A stretch of 64,000 bases of DNA, taken from contig JAPEVF010000042.1 of NCBI GenBank assembly GCA_029747585.1, forward strand, positions 62,001 to 126,000. The letters run 5' to 3'. This DNA comes from Pleurotus djamor. Lineage: Eukaryota > Basidiomycota > Agaricomycetes > Agaricales > Pleurotaceae. The notes under the pieces are model-generated. The model was given only the letters and a program-made list of their open reading frames with translations, did no database searches and was not told the origin of the DNA. This document shows, in pieces, positions 33,090 to 45,487 of this stretch (the stretch's first letter is position 1; the number at the start of each line of letters is the position of its first letter). Both the position numbers and the translations under genes were made by a program.

Positions 33090-35874
33090 ATGTCTCGCCT
33101 AACCGCCGCTCAGGTCATAGGCCTCGGCGAATATCTGAAGCCTGACTTCGACCCAGCAACATTGACGGTGTCTCAGCTCTTGGGCGTCTTGGGATTCCAC
33201 AACGTGCCGTACCCACAGCCTTATACCAAGCCGAAACTTGTCCAAACCTTCAATAATGAAATCAAGGCCAATGCGAAGAAGCTCGCGAAGGAGCGATTAA
33301 AGAAGGAGAACAGCATAGCAAGCGATGAGGGCATACTGGATGGTGTGACTGGGGAGCCTGTGGCGAGTCGCAAGGTGTGTTTGACGCCATTGTCTGTAGC
33401 GTCTAATAGTAATGATTAGGCCGAGCCACCACCACCTCGAAGGTCTTCGAGACGCCTTTCACGCGCTCCTGTTGAGATTGATGCTCCACCAGTGCGGCCT
33501 GAACCGGTGCGTCTGATGTTTTCATGAAAATACATACTTCAGATGGTTATATGAGTGTTCCTTAGCCGAAGCGCAGAAGGTCCTCGGCCCAACCAAGTCT
33601 GGGGGGTTCTTCTCACAGAACAGCGCGCGCCTCTGCTTTCGATTCTTTGGCGGAAGAAAGCGAGCTCGAGGAAGAAGACTTGCCAATTCGGAAAGTAGTG
33701 AGGAGTAAGAAATCCGTGTGTACCGTGTTTCATTGATCGTAGAAGTATTTGTGGCTGAACGCGTTCATTGTGATCGCCCTAGTCGCAAGCAGGCTCGCAG
33801 GCACGACGCGTGTCACAACCTGTTCGTCTCCGTTACCTTCGCGTTGCTTACTTCGTTGATTTTCCGAACCCATAGATGACGGAAGAAAGTGGATGGGAAG
33901 ATAACAACATATTCCAATCCGGTGCAGAGTCTTCTCCACAGCGACCCTCTCCATCAAGACCAAAGGTGCCTCGGAGGAGTGGGGTCCCACGCAAATCACG
34001 CAAGTCAATGTCAGCCCCTCCACAAGTTCAACCATCGCCATCATCGTCACCAACACGACCTCGCCAATACAACATACCAGACTCACCATTCTCACCACCG
34101 CAGTCAAAATTTCAGCCACAACTACCGCCTAGCGTTTCCCGAGAAACTCGCATCATATCATCCAAGCTTGTCCAACCTTTGGAGTTACCAATTCGAGAGA
34201 GCAGCGAGCCGGGGTCAACCAAGCCATCACCTTCAGATGATGAATTGGATTTCCTAGGACCTCCTGCGAGACCTCAAGAAACAATTGAAGAGGGAATATC
34301 CGATCTGGGATCTCAGGATGAATCGCCGTCCGTCCCCTCAGCGGTCGTGCTTTCTGGTGGTGATGTCGTCCTGCATCCAGCTCTCGATCCAACCCCTCCA
34401 TCAAGGGTTTCGCGCCTGATTCTCCTACTACTTTTATGTGGTTGTTTGGCATCAACAATCAATTACAAGCTGGAGTCTTCTCCGATCGGATACTGCGACG
34501 CTGGTAGCAATACGAACACTGCGCTCGAAGTCCAGAAGGCTAACATCGCTGCTTTGGGGACATGTCTGCCTGAGAACATCACCTTCTCCGAAGCCCCAGA
34601 GTTTCTATTGGATCATTTTGCTCGTGATGATCATTCGAATTGCACCCTGTCCCCTCTTATGGCCCTCCCACATCCCACGACTTGTACCCCTTGTCCCGAG
34701 CATGCGGTATGTCAACGCAAAAGCGTGGTATGTGACAGCGGATACTTGCTCAAGTCCCACCCTCTCCTGTTTTTCCTGCCTCCGGCGACATCGCCTTCCA
34801 CTATCAAACTTTCTTCGGTCTCGTCTCCCTCTGATGTTGCATGGAAGATCATTTCGCAAATTACGGATGGTCTTCCATTGTTTGGGAGCGTGGCATTCCC
34901 GCCTAGATGTGTTGAGGATCCCCGACGCAAACGAAATATCGGTAAATTAGGCACAATGACTCTGAAAAGACTGGGTCAAGAACGCGGCGCGCGCCTGTGT
35001 TCAGGAGTGGGTGGTTCAAGCATTGACGAATCCAACGGCGGCGACGCCAGAAAGTGGGGGTTACAGATTGATGCCCTCAGAGACGAGTTGAGACAAAAAA
35101 CAAAGGTGAGCTAACCCCGTCTAGCCCCTGTAAGAGCTGACGTTGACGTTGACTAGGCCAAGGCATCGGACACTTTTGCCGAAGAGTTCAACGAAGCCAT
35201 TCAGCAGCTGATTCAATGGGGCGGCGTGATTTTTTCTGAGGATTCCGAGTAAGCTTCTCTTTGTTTCATGCGCGCCTCGACCTCCTGAAGAAGAAAACAA
35301 AAGGGGGAAACGTTACCTGGCTCATAAAGTCCCCGACTTGACATGGAAATGCGCCGTCTTCGTAAACCTCCGACAATTTTGGGAAGAATGGCGTACTGCT
35401 ATCTTTGGTAGGTTAATGCCTGTTCAAGCTCGGAAAATTTGCTGACGTCTCCCCGACTTCACAGGACTTGTAATGGCCGTCATAGGGTTGTATACTGAGA
35501 AGCTTCGGAGAGGCCAAAGATATCGCGAACGTCTTCGCGCCGCAGAACTGGTTCAGGTCGCCCTGGACGCGTTGCGAAATCAAGAACTCGCCCATCACAC
35601 AGACCCCGTTACTGCACCACAGCCATACCTATCGTCGTTGCAGCTACGAGATCTCATACTGCAAGATGAACACTCGATCGACCGTAGGAAACGCATATGG
35701 CATCACGTTGAAATTGTTGTTGAAAGCAACGCTAACGTTCGAACCAACCTAGAAGAAGTCGTTGGTGGAGACGAGATGCGCGTTTGGCGTTGGGTTGGCA
35801 CCACTGGGGCTAGCCCGACGAAGAAAGCTACAGCAACTCTGATGGACACCTCTGATGGACAGGGTGTTGAGTAG
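33090..35874 (+). CDS. SRC1: Inner nuclear membrane protein, Src1/Heh/Man1 family
   Basis: These LEM-like proteins tether chromatin to the inner nuclear membrane and help nuclear pore quality control. The N-terminus (LKPDFDPATLTVSQLLGVLGFHNV) is a helix-extension-helix domain with the KPKLVQTFNNEI second helix. A long Ser/Pro/Arg-rich nucleoplasmic linker follows. The first membrane helix is VSRLILLLLLCGCLASTI. The lumenal domain contains paired Cys (CTLSPL, TTCTPCPEHAVC, VVCDSGY). A second membrane segment lies at LVMAVIGLYTEKL, then the conserved C-terminal Man1-Src1 domain (RIWHHVEIVVESNANVR, RVWRWVG). Introns occur near 33376-33419, 33510-33565, 33717-33875, 35107-35157, 35250-35320 and 35409-35465. 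Confidence 0.88.
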
Positions 35875-36524
35875 TGAAGTCGTATGGGATTANANNNNCT
35901 TATATTTCTGGATCGCTGAGGTCATGCACATGTATCTACTGAATTCTTCCCCGTTGATCAACCTCGACTCTGATCCGTGTAGTGTGTAGGTAATTCAAAG
36001 AACCTGATATGATNNNGCTGGATTGGCAGGACCTGCGTACGACCGAGACACTTTGTGCCTCCGCCACTGTCATTTCAAGGTATTTGACGTTGTTAAATTC
36101 GGAGAATGCTCCCNCGTCTGGGTCATGGATTCACACGAGTCTTCGTTGTCGACGTCCAACAGCCGAGTGTTTTGATTAAAATACAGAAATGTCGTGATGT
36201 TGTGCACAGTAGCTCCAAGAAACATATGGTAAGGGAGTAGACTAACGAACTTTGTCCACAGCCTCACACCTGACTTTATCCGAGATGGGATCAGGATTAT
36301 ACTGCTTATAGCGTTTGGTTTGTGTTGACGGAAAACTATTGTTCTGACAGGGTCTGCCTCTACTCGGAATCGGGGTGATCACTGGATGGGTACGATCGGG
36401 GTGGTCTACCGCACTTGCGAACCAGTTTCTGGGGTCGTCACTGGTTGCTTAGGCATTTTAACGTGCGCAAGACTCCCTTTGTCCTTTGNNGACCAGCTGA
36501 CCACCAAAGTTGGGGGAGCTTCTC

Positions 36525-36531
36525 TATAAAA
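36525..36531 (+). promoter_or_regulatory. Orphan TATA-box-like element
   Basis: TATAAAA in the context CTCTATAAAAGG, with no recognised plus-strand gene downstream before the Vps23 terminus. Confidence 0.35.
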
Positions 36532-36546
36532 GGTGAAAACTTCACC
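36532..36546. repeat. Perfect 6-bp inverted repeat with 3-nt spacer
   Basis: GGTGAA-AAC-TTCACC directly abuts the TATA-like element. Confidence 0.7.
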
Positions 36547-36560
36547 GAGGTGTTATCAAG

Positions 36561-36582
36561 GGAGGGACAAAGGAGGGACAAA
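36561..36582. repeat. 11-bp direct tandem repeat, two copies
   Basis: GGAGGGACAAA occurs twice without spacing. Confidence 0.85.
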
Positions 36583-36743
36583 CCGCGGTCTGGGCTGAGC
36601 AGGTACACAGGGCACAAGACCGACGGATGGAGTAAACGCCGAAAACAAACACCGCCTAAGGCCCAAAACCGCGTATGATTGGGGAAACTCGGGGTGGTTG
36701 TGAGATTGTACTTAATTTACATACATGAACAAGTGGCTGGAAA

Positions 36744-38898
36744 TTAGGTCCAACTTGACCCAGCTGACATGCCCATTGGAATACCGTTTAGGATCTTCTC
36801 TATCAAGGCGCGCTTCATAAATTGTTCCTCCGCGAGGATACGTGTGGTCTAACGAGCCATTAACGCCCAGGGCGGTTAGAAGAGTGGTAAGAAATCAGAC
36901 GTACACGAAGGAAGCGTTCTAAATCAACCCTGCCAGCGTTTAATGCGCGGTGGAGGTGATATATGGTATCTTCAATNCCATTGTCTTCAGCGACTAAATT
37001 GATCAATCTGTGAATAAGATAGGCGCATGAGAAAAGGATTCCAAGACGGATGTCACATCGAATAACATAAGTGGTGCTGTGATCAAAACCAAGGAAAGGT
37101 GAAGAAAGATAGAAGTAGTGGAATTAGAAGGCACCAGCGTGGGAGGTCAACAAAATGGCAAAAATGACCGTGTATACGTGAATAGGGACCAGGGCATTAC
37201 TCACTGATTGTGAATGATCGTGGTTGAACATACGAGTTCATCGACCTCCGGATCGCCTTTGCGCCGTAACTCAGCCACATTACGCTCAGCATGTGCAACC
37301 GAGTCTTTGAGTCTGTCTGAGACATTTCGACACACGTCTCTCACAGCCTCTAACCTAGCCATCTCATCCCGAATGGCTGGTTCACCCGCCAAAAGGTCAC
37401 TCTGATGAGTGCGTAACCGATCAGCATCTAGCGTGAGTGCCTGGGATAGCGATGCTAATTCAGAAGTAATTTTCTGGTGAACCTGGGCATGTAAACTGAG
37501 AAGTTCGGGGTTAGGAGGTCGAGGCGGTGGTACGGTAGTTTGGTTAATGACAGGAAGTTGAGAAGGAGTTGTGACAATTATAGCGTCGTCCTGATCTAAC
37601 AAATTTGGAGGCGGAATGGAGGGAGGCGGCGGAGGTGGAACCATCGCTACAGATGGAGGCATGGTCTGGGAGGTAAGTTGTGATGGCAATTGGGTGTATG
37701 GCAAGGTCGACGCAAGCGGGGGTAACGGGAGCACAGGAGGCGATGAGGGAGGAACTGTTGATGGGTGCGATGGCGGAGATGTCATCCAGTATTGATGGGA
37801 GGAGTTGGCAACATGAGAAGATGCATTGGTAGTCGCGGGGACGGGGTTGAGATGTCTGTACACTGGTGGAATGGAGTGGTAGGTAGCATGAGGTTGGTGA
37901 TACTGAGGTAGGCTAAGATCGCCTGGGAGTGGTGGAAGTGGAGGCGGTGAAGCGGGAGCTGATGTGTTCTAGATGATTATTAAATTTCAACAGTCAGAAA
38001 GTCTTATTTTGAAGATAAGCGAGTTCATACTGATTGAGAAGCAGAGGGCTGTGGACTGACTACGGTTGATTGACTGGTGACGGCTGGATTGTAGACAGAG
38101 TGATTCGGAGGATTGGCCATAACTGATCCGGGTTTGGGAGGTAAAACGGGACGCGTCTGGTCATAACCTGGGGTTAGCGAAGCACTGGAGATGGCTGTGG
38201 CTCTGGATGAGGAGGGCTGAGGAGGGGAAAGTGTGCGCGCCGGTGAAGTGTCGGCAATAGAGGAAACGCCGACCTCTGCACCGGCAGTGTGAAGTGTGCT
38301 AGTTAAAGTTGGATCTGCCTTGGGTTTGGCGTATACGGGGGGCTGACGCGAAAACAAATCTTGCATGTTCTCGAGCAGAGCTAAAATACTGCACCCCTTG
38401 AAGAAAAAAAGCAGGAAATTAGGTTTAATCGACGGAGATGTTTTTTCTTAGCGAAGGCGTACCTCACTCTTACGCTCCCATTGTTGCATATATTCCAAGT
38501 TGCACCTGCCGCTCACATCGATATACTTCCCTGGCTTGACGAGCATGTCACTGGTAGGGACGACATAGACGATTGGAGGATGCCTGGGATAGTCTCTGGT
38601 GATCCATAGATCGATAGGAATGTTATACGAGGCGCTCTTGAAGGTGATGGGCAGCAGACCGTGGACGCAGAGGAGGAGCTGAGTCCTGCCGTCGTCAAAC
38701 GCTGCGGACGATGGCGACGAGGTGAGAGAGATGATGGGGGAGCAGAAGAAAGAGGTGTTGCTCACTGTGCCAGGCTGACTTTGGTCTGAGGGTGGAAATG
38801 GCGGCAAGGGCCGACTCGATGTCGGAGCAGACGCGATCCTTGTTGTCGTAATTGTGGACGTTCTGCCTGAGCCACCGGAGTGTGACCGACGAGGACAT
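36744..38898 (-). CDS. VPS23: ESCRT-I subunit Vps23/Tsg101
   Basis: Vps23 recognises ubiquitinated cargo and starts multivesicular-body sorting on endosomes. The N-terminus (MSSSVTLRWLRQNVHNYDN) is a UEV domain: RTQLLLCVHGLLPITF, YNIPIDLWITRDYPRHPP and IVYVVPTSDMLVKPGKYID, without the catalytic Cys of true E2 enzymes. A very proline-rich linker follows (for example SQTMPPSVAMVPPPPPPSIP). A coiled-coil stretch comes next (RLEAVRDVCRNVSDRLKD, ERNVAELRRKGDPEVDELV). The C-terminal steadiness box reads LINLVAEDNGIEDTIYHLHR then AEEQFMKRALIEKIL. About seven introns are present. An N at about 36977 lies in the Gly codon of EDNGIED. It diverges from the TEA gene over 401 bp. Confidence 0.92.
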
Positions 38899-39299
38899 GG
38901 AGAAATTGGAATTGAAATGGGAAATAATTATTGGACGAAGCAGATCTTGCTTTACTTCCGTAACGCGTGACGTATCTCCCCAATTGCAGTAAGTAGATTG
39001 ACCAGAAACTGGCAAAAGTCTCGGGACTCGGTTCGAACCTGCCATTTTGGGACGCGATCTGGAAGGAGAGCCAATCTGTCGGGACAATAATGCCGGTTTC
39101 GGATCATGGCAGGAAACTCTATGAACGCCCTCAGCTCTCGTCTCTGGACTGAACCAATCTGGTGCCCGTGAATAATGAACCCACTAACGCTTTCCCTCAA
39201 TAAATATATATATATGCTCTTCCTCCCCTGTCCTTCCACCATCCCTTCCTCCGCCTCCCTCCGTCTCTTTATCCTCAACCACCACCATCCCCGCCCAAC
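38899..39299. promoter_or_regulatory. Divergent promoter, VPS23 / TEA-factor gene
   Basis: 401 bp between start codons. A 12-bp AT dinucleotide run at 39204-39215 lies about 85 bp before the TEA start. A pyrimidine-rich tract (39216-39290) follows, the usual arrangement at fungal transcription starts. Confidence 0.55.
39204..39215 (+). repeat. AT dinucleotide run, possible TATA element of the TEA gene
   Basis: Six AT units, just upstream of a CT-rich leader and about 85 bp before the ATG at 39300. Confidence 0.5.
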
Positions 39300-41055
39300 A
39301 TGATAACCCAGCCCGTCGCCGCCCTCAATCGTCCCCAGCCCAGCTCAAGCAAGTCCCTTACTCCCCAGCGCAAGCACAGAAAGCTGCTCAAAGACGGCAG
39401 TGGCACAGAAGTATGGCCAGAGGCGATTGAGAAAGTCTTTGTCCAAGGTTAGAGACACGCTTCGCGATCCAGAATTCCGTAGCCTCATCGCGCACTACCA
39501 GGTCTCAAAGAATACTGGCGCTCGCCCTTTGCGACTTATTCGCGTGGTCGCAGCAGATATCGCAACCAGTTCCTCGTAGAGCATCTAGCGAGGGCAGGAA
39601 TCACTAGAACAAAGAAACAGGTCGCCAGTCACATCCAGGTACTCAGAAACATGTGGAAGGGCGAACCAGGTAAGCATTTGACGCGTTTCGGTCTCAGTTG
39701 CCTCGTAATCTAATCACAAAGCAATCCATCCCACTAGCGTTCCACCTCGTTGCAGGCGGCGAGGAGCTCTCTACAGACTCCGCGATCCCGAATGCCCATT
39801 TCGATGACCATCCTTTCTACGACTTTGGCGATTGTGACTCGAACTCCACCTCAGACTACTCTCCGCCCGAAATCAAGAATGAGTTTCCCTCTCCTCCCTC
39901 CCTCGCTGCTCAATTCACTCCCGACTCGGTCGCTTCATCTACCTCTTTGCCTTCGCTTCACGCGTCGCCCGAATCCATGCATGCCCGCCTCGACCCACAA
40001 CATCAACCTTACTCTTCTCATATCGGCCAAATATATCATCAATCATCCCCTCCACCTGCTTCGAGCAATCATGTCTTGTCATTCCATCTCGACGCCGACG
40101 GCATGGTCCCATTTATTGTCAATCTCGACGCACATTCTACCTTCACCGGAACATCTTATCCCGCGATGACCATGAAGACCAAACTGTATCTACCGACTTT
40201 CAACTCGCATAGCAACAGCGGTGGCCCTCGCGGGTTCCATGGAGCAATATCACTTGCATCCACTTTCGCCGCAGGAACGTGCACTACCCAGGTATTCCAC
40301 GGACAGAACGCCATCCATCGCGAGACTGCACCGTTTTACCCTTCTCTCGATCAGAATGGTCTGGTCACGGCATTTCTGCCAGACAGTCCCTTGTCCCGTT
40401 GCCGCGATTATGGTGGGTCACCTCTCACCTATGCCGTGTCCATCCATTCTTACTAAATTTACTTGCTTCTGCATTAGTCGCTTTAGCTTCTGGCGTCACA
40501 ACAACTCTTACTCAGGAGATAGTTGTCGATAACTACACGGTGCTCTACGCCGTTCATGTCCTCATCGGGGGCGAGGGGGGTCCATCACCAACAGCAAGAT
40601 TTGTGGGATGCCGGCCACAGCAAACTAACAGCGTCCACGATGATATCCGTTCTCCCTCTGGCTCTCCACAGCAGCGGCCAGCTGTGTATGCTGCGACACA
40701 ACAACATACAGCATCATCGACATCGTATTCGGTCCCTTCAACATCCCTTTACTCAGCTGGGACAGCACCGGCACCCCTTACGCTGTCGTACAGTCCGGAA
40801 TCATCACCAGCTTATTCGCTTTCCAGTCATAATACATTGGACAGTTACTCCTACGCACCATCCCTATCAAGTTCAACAGGAGCTAATTTGGCATATACGT
40901 ACTCAGGTACTTCTGCCTTATCCAACTCCTATGTATCGCCGTCTTCGATGTACGACAGTCCCTATGGATCGCTCTCTGAACCTTCCGTCATACCGCCTTC
41001 TACGTACCGCCGAACCTCCTTGCCCCACGGTATGCCCGGTCCCCCCATATACTGA
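39300..41055 (+). CDS. TEA/ATTS-domain transcription factor
   Basis: Family members include AbaA of Aspergillus and Tec1 of yeast, which control development. The TEA DNA-binding domain spans the first three exons. EVWPEAIEKVFVQG leads into LKEYWRSPFATYSRGRSRYR, then FLVEHLARAGITRTKKQVAS, the recognition helix, and HIQVLRNMWKGEP with FHLVAGGEEL after an intron. The rest is low-complexity, rich in Ser, Pro, Tyr and Thr (SPESSPAYSLSS, YVSPSSMYDSPYGSL), as expected for an activation region. Introns lie near 39449-39501, 39670-39737 and 40413-40476. The last exon is the least constrained. Target genes cannot be inferred. Confidence 0.88.
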
Positions 41056-41090
41056 GCGCTATCACAAACGCCCATTTCCACCAAAGGCTG

Positions 41091-41116
41091 TGATGTTCTC
41101 CTGTGATGTTCTCCTG
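41091..41116. repeat. 13-bp tandem duplication
   Basis: TGATGTTCTCCTG occurs twice in a row, 36 bp after the TEA stop codon. Confidence 0.85.
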
Positions 41117-42459
41117 TATATGTTCTGCTTCTAGCCCCGAACCCCGATCAGGGTTCTATACGTCTGACGAAAATTTTCCTTCTCACCTCATGGAGAATTG
41201 CCTCTGGAGGATTGTCCTCGGAGCGGGGGCCTTCTACCTCCGGCACTTGTGATGCACTCAGTGCACTCACGCTTTCAAAGATTGACGCTGATTTGCAAAA
41301 TACCCTCCTGCATAGCTCTTATACTGTTTTGGATAGCTAATTCTCACCTTTCGTTTTTATATGTACTTCTTTGGACATCTTACCCTTCGACCATACTGAT
41401 GGCGCTGATTTCTTACTTACCTGCTATATTTTCCCTCGGTAATATTGGTTTTGCTTATTCTACTTTCGTACCACTACACATCTACGCATTTTGTGCCCAC
41501 AATTATTTTACATGGTCACTCAACCCGATACTTAGATTCTTGTATCATACTGCTGGATCTTCGAACTACACATGTTCATTTTCTATGTGAGAATTGATTA
41601 TTGGATCCTCCACATTTGTCGTTTCACGCGTCTCGTCAATCTTCTTCCGAAGTGTTCGAGCTGTCCTTCTGGAATACCTCGGCTCAGTTCACTCTAAACC
41701 CGTCTTTCACGCCGACTGATGTGGATAGATGTGATTGTCAGCTTTGCATGGGTGGTGTGAAGTGATGATCATAATACTCGTTGTGACTGTGTAAGGGACG
41801 GTACTGCACACCATATGCCTAGTACTCGGTGGCTTTGATGGTCCCTCAGAAGCATGTATTTTTGTAAGTTTTTTCTCGATAGGAGCCCATCCGCTCCACT
41901 GTATCTATCTTGGACCCGAGAGATCAGGACAGCCACAATGTTCGGTTTCATGCGTTCACATCCAATTTCGACGTCGTGATACTTACCGATTGATCAACGA
42001 AGAAGCATTTTAATGTCGTGGGCCAAGGTGTGACATGTTAGCATAGTTTCCCGTCTCCCAAGGTGATCCTCATGTGTTCCATTTTCAAGAAGCATTCCAT
42101 CGGAACGGCACTGCGTATAGGCTTCATTACAACAACGGTTACTGAAACAACTGATGCGTATCTTGCCCCTGTACAACAACGGTGGAGACAAAAAATTCTA
42201 TGAAATGTCATATTCGTTGTTCCAAGTTTAATATTTCACAGACATACGAATCATGGTGCACCTCGCGGAAACGGTGGAGAAAGTGGCGAGATAAGTGGCA
42301 GATGGGAGTTCGCTGATTGATCTGGATACACACCGAGTTACATCTAGGTTTGATCTTCTTAGGGGCTACGGGGCCCTGGAGGTCTACATACGTCGCTCAA
42401 GGAGAATCAACACAATCAACCATGCCGGTCAAAAGTAGCGGGATCTGTTACAACCTTCA

Positions 42460-42475
42460 CCCGCCCGAAGGCGGG
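42460..42475. repeat. GC-rich hairpin-forming inverted repeat
   Basis: CCCGCC-CGAA-GGCGGG can form a stem of 6 bp with a 4-nt loop, flanked by further possible pairs, in otherwise gene-free DNA. Confidence 0.6.
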
Positions 42476-42573
42476 GGTTGCTATCCATATTTTGGCAGTG
42501 TGAAAGGGGAGTAAGCGTATTTACAATCGGGTCGATATTGTTGCAAAAACCGGGACCACAAGTCCATACGGCC

Positions 42574-45328
42574 CTAGGCTTGCGAATAGTTCATCAACTT
42601 CTTCGTTTCTGCTCTAACGCCCGCATCACCATGGGACGATAATAGTATCAGTTCCCAGAAAGCTGTACCGAACGGATTGCATGCTTGAGGGTCGTTGATA
42701 TCGGGACGGTAGGTACCATTGAAAGCACGATCGTCTGTGGTCAAGAGTGCTTCAAGTTTTGGTTCTTTGGCAACTAAGCGCTGTACGAACTGTAGCGCTT
42801 TAATTACCGTCCGTGGCGGCCAGTGAAGGGCGCCAGATAGAAGGCGTTTGCCGAAAGCTGATGAGCACCATGGCGGAGTGGAGCTGGCGTTTTGGCTAAA
42901 AAAGACGAGAGCCAGGGCACGAAAGAGTAGATCAGATAATGATGACTCCAGAGCTCTATGGTGGCTATGGTGGCTGTGGACGAGCAGTGACGGTGAGGTG
43001 GCCTCGATGTCATTGATCGTGCTCAACGTGGATATTTCGGTGTATAGGCAGTTGGTGAACTCGCCGAGGTCAAGATTCAGCGCCTCCCCTACGACGTTTG
43101 AACATCAGTACTTGAGCATCAGAAGGGAGCGAGTAATGTACCTTGCCCCGACAGCAGCTCGAATGCGGTTATGATACAGAGTAAATTGTGTTGAACCTTG
43201 TGGTGTGCTGGGAATGTGCTGGCCAGTTCCAGACCACTGGTATTCTGACCTTCTCCATCCTCGCGCAAAATCAGATTCTTCAGAACTTGCATCAAATCCT
43301 TAAAGAAATCGATGTTAACGAGATGGGAGAAGCGGGAAATCCCACGTAAGGCTGCGGGAAGCAACGGGGTTGGGCGGTCATTTTTCAGTATTCGGAAATA
43401 GAGAACGAAGACGAGTTTTAGGGTTTCGGTTTGCTATCGCCTGTGTCAGAGGTGATTCTTGAGAAGAGGATAGAGTGGCCTTCCCCGAAATTACAGGAAC
43501 TCACCGTTGAAGCACGTTCTTCTTTGTCAACCTCGGCTTCAGCATCGCGAAACTCGCGCTCGATTTCATTCCTCTCTTTGAGCATCTTCTTTGCTTTTTT
43601 ACTGAGGTGGGGCTTATCGCCCTTCTTCTCCTTCTTTGATCGTTTGACATTGCTATCCGAACTAACTTTGGTATCTGAAGCGCGGACGCCGAGCTCCGTT
43701 GTAAGCCGAAGAGAAAGTAGGCAGGTCAAGACGTCGGGATGGACGTTGAATCGCCTCTCCTTGATCATTCTGTTCAGGAGACGCACGATTTCCAACGAAG
43801 GCTGGCCGGTCAAGTCGTTTTGAAACACTTTGATAATCGTTTCTAGACATAATATCGAGGACTGACGGAGTTATTGATTGAGCATCTACTGTTCCATGGA
43901 AAATGCAGAAAAAANTCATACCTCGTCCCAAGATTTCCGGCTTAGTATAGCAATGATCGATTGCATTAGATTGACACGGAAATTGAAATGCGTGACATCA
44001 GTAAGCAAAATGCACATGCACCGCAGGGCGGTTGATGAAAGGTCGCTCTTCGCTAGTTACAGTTAACAGAGTGGGCGGGTAGGATGGAACCTCAATACCT
44101 TTGATCTCAGCTTCAAGACCTTGGAGATACGTCTGATAGACACCGACAAGGCCTTGCTCCCAGTCCCTTGTGCGGGCTACCATCTGGCTCACTTTCTCGG
44201 CTTTCTCTTTATCCGTCAGGGCACGGATGCGATATCCAGGAATGACGTCCTTGAAGACAGCCAGCTGTGACAAAATCGCGAGTTTGCGGATGACAGTGTC
44301 ATTGTGAATCGGTTCGGGGTGTGTAGGTGAAGTTATTTCAGCCAGTGAAAAAGTGCCTAGTCGCCGCAATAGCCCAAGCTAGACACACGAGTCAGACGCG
44401 TCTAATCGAGTTGTCAAGACTTACACTGTTCTCCGGATCAGCAATTATGTCTTGACATAGACTCGCAATTTGCTCCTTTGCTCCCATTATTCTGGCCTTC
44501 CTATGTGTATTTCCAACAATATCGAAGATACCAGCCCGACCGAAACGAGGACCAGTAGTAACATCATCTCTTGGAGGCTCTTCCTCGACTTCCGGCAAAG
44601 AACTACCGGAACTGCCTTCACTTGCATATCCTATGTCTGACGTGACCTTCAGCTTCTTATTGCCGGTCTTCACCAATCGGCCATCCGCAAGCTTTATGGG
44701 CAAGCTCTCAACTTCGTTCGTCGAGGGCAGCTTCCAAGATTGAGGAAGCTCGCGCGGTTTGCCTTCATATGGCATTTCAATATCTGAGTCACTGTCAGGT
44801 AGGTTCGACGAGATATCGTCATTAAGATCATCGTCTTCCACGCCTGACGAGAAAGCTTCTTCTCCCGAATCCGAGTCCAACGAGGGTAGGTCGTCAATAA
44901 TGGGTGCCTTGGGTCTCGGCTCTTTCAATAGGAGGCGCTCTGTTTCCTGTTTACTCCTAGACGGCGGTCACTAATGGAAGACGGGAAAAGATAGCCAAGC
45001 CCACCTTGCTATGCCCTTGTAGTCAAGGTGGTCAAGGAACATTATGGCATTGCCATACTGTTCAACTAGCTCTTTATCGTCTCCGGATATGGCCACATCT
45101 TCGTCGTTATCTTGGTTGGGGATTGGAATAAGGACGCGATCAATGGCCTTTTGCTTGCCCTTAGACTTGAGAGTCTGAGCCTTTTGGACAACGGCCTTGT
45201 TTGAAGCGATACGCTGCTTCTTGGGTTTGGGAGCACCCTGTTGACGGGTAAGGCAAAGGCAAATGGAAGCTAGTGCTTTATCTGGAAAGGCGTACCTTTG
45301 CGGAATGATTTGGCCTCTTCGTGGGCAT
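42574..45328 (-). CDS. NOC3: Nucleolar complex protein Noc3
   Basis: Noc3 pairs with Noc2 during export of pre-60S particles and also takes part in replication licensing. The start MPTKRPNHSAK leads to a basic then acidic N-terminus (KPKKQRIASNKAVVQ; EEAFSSGVEDDDLNDDIS). The family block FKDVIPGYRIRALTDKEKAE with VARTRDWEQGLVGVYQ is unmistakable. KKAKKMLKERNEIEREFRDA is the conserved helical basic region. The C-terminal CBF-type domain reads RALALVFFSQN, LIKALQFVQRL and DPQACNPFGTAFWELILL. Around nine introns are present. An N next to an A run (43915) sits in an intron. It diverges from APC5 with about 160 bp between starts. Confidence 0.88.
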
Positions 45329-45487
45329 TGACGACGTAGTGGACAGAATTGACACAACAGGGGCTGCAAGATCGAAATTTTGGAGTCGATCACGTGATCT
45401 CATACAGATCTGCTCAGTTCTAAATTTAGCTCGACTCAACTCGGCTTTCTTTTCGTCCTCGAAATCTCGTAGGCCCAGTCTGAGTAA

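Larger units (their letters stand above)
35875..36743. other. Gene-free convergent region with small N gaps and repeats
   Basis: About 870 bp between the Src1 and Vps23 stop codons. It has short N runs (35893-35898, 36014-36016, 36489-36490), a TATA-like element, a 15-bp inverted repeat and an 11-bp tandem duplication around 36,525-36,582. No coding frame is supported. Confidence 0.55.
41056..42573. other. 1.5-kb gene-free region between TEA and NOC3 3' ends
   Basis: The longest stretch without a supported gene. It contains a 13-bp tandem duplication (41091-41116), T-rich sequence at 41,270-41,590 likely belonging to the TEA 3' untranslated region, and a GC hairpin at 42460-42475. Open frames here are short and lack family features. 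Confidence 0.55.

Noticed and set aside
35875..36743. Degenerate LTR retrotransposon
   Set aside because: Short repeats and a TATA-like site exist, but no terminal repeats, target-site duplication or reverse-transcriptase remnant could be shown.
39030..39039. GGTTCGAACC, resembling a tRNA T-loop
   Set aside because: The flanking bases do not form a five-pair T-stem on either strand, and no D- or anticodon arm is present. It is just a 10-bp palindrome in a promoter.
41198..41590. Plus-strand frame of 130 codons with hydrophobic stretches
   Set aside because: The hydrophobicity comes from T-rich non-coding sequence after the TEA gene. No conserved pattern, and the start is arbitrary.
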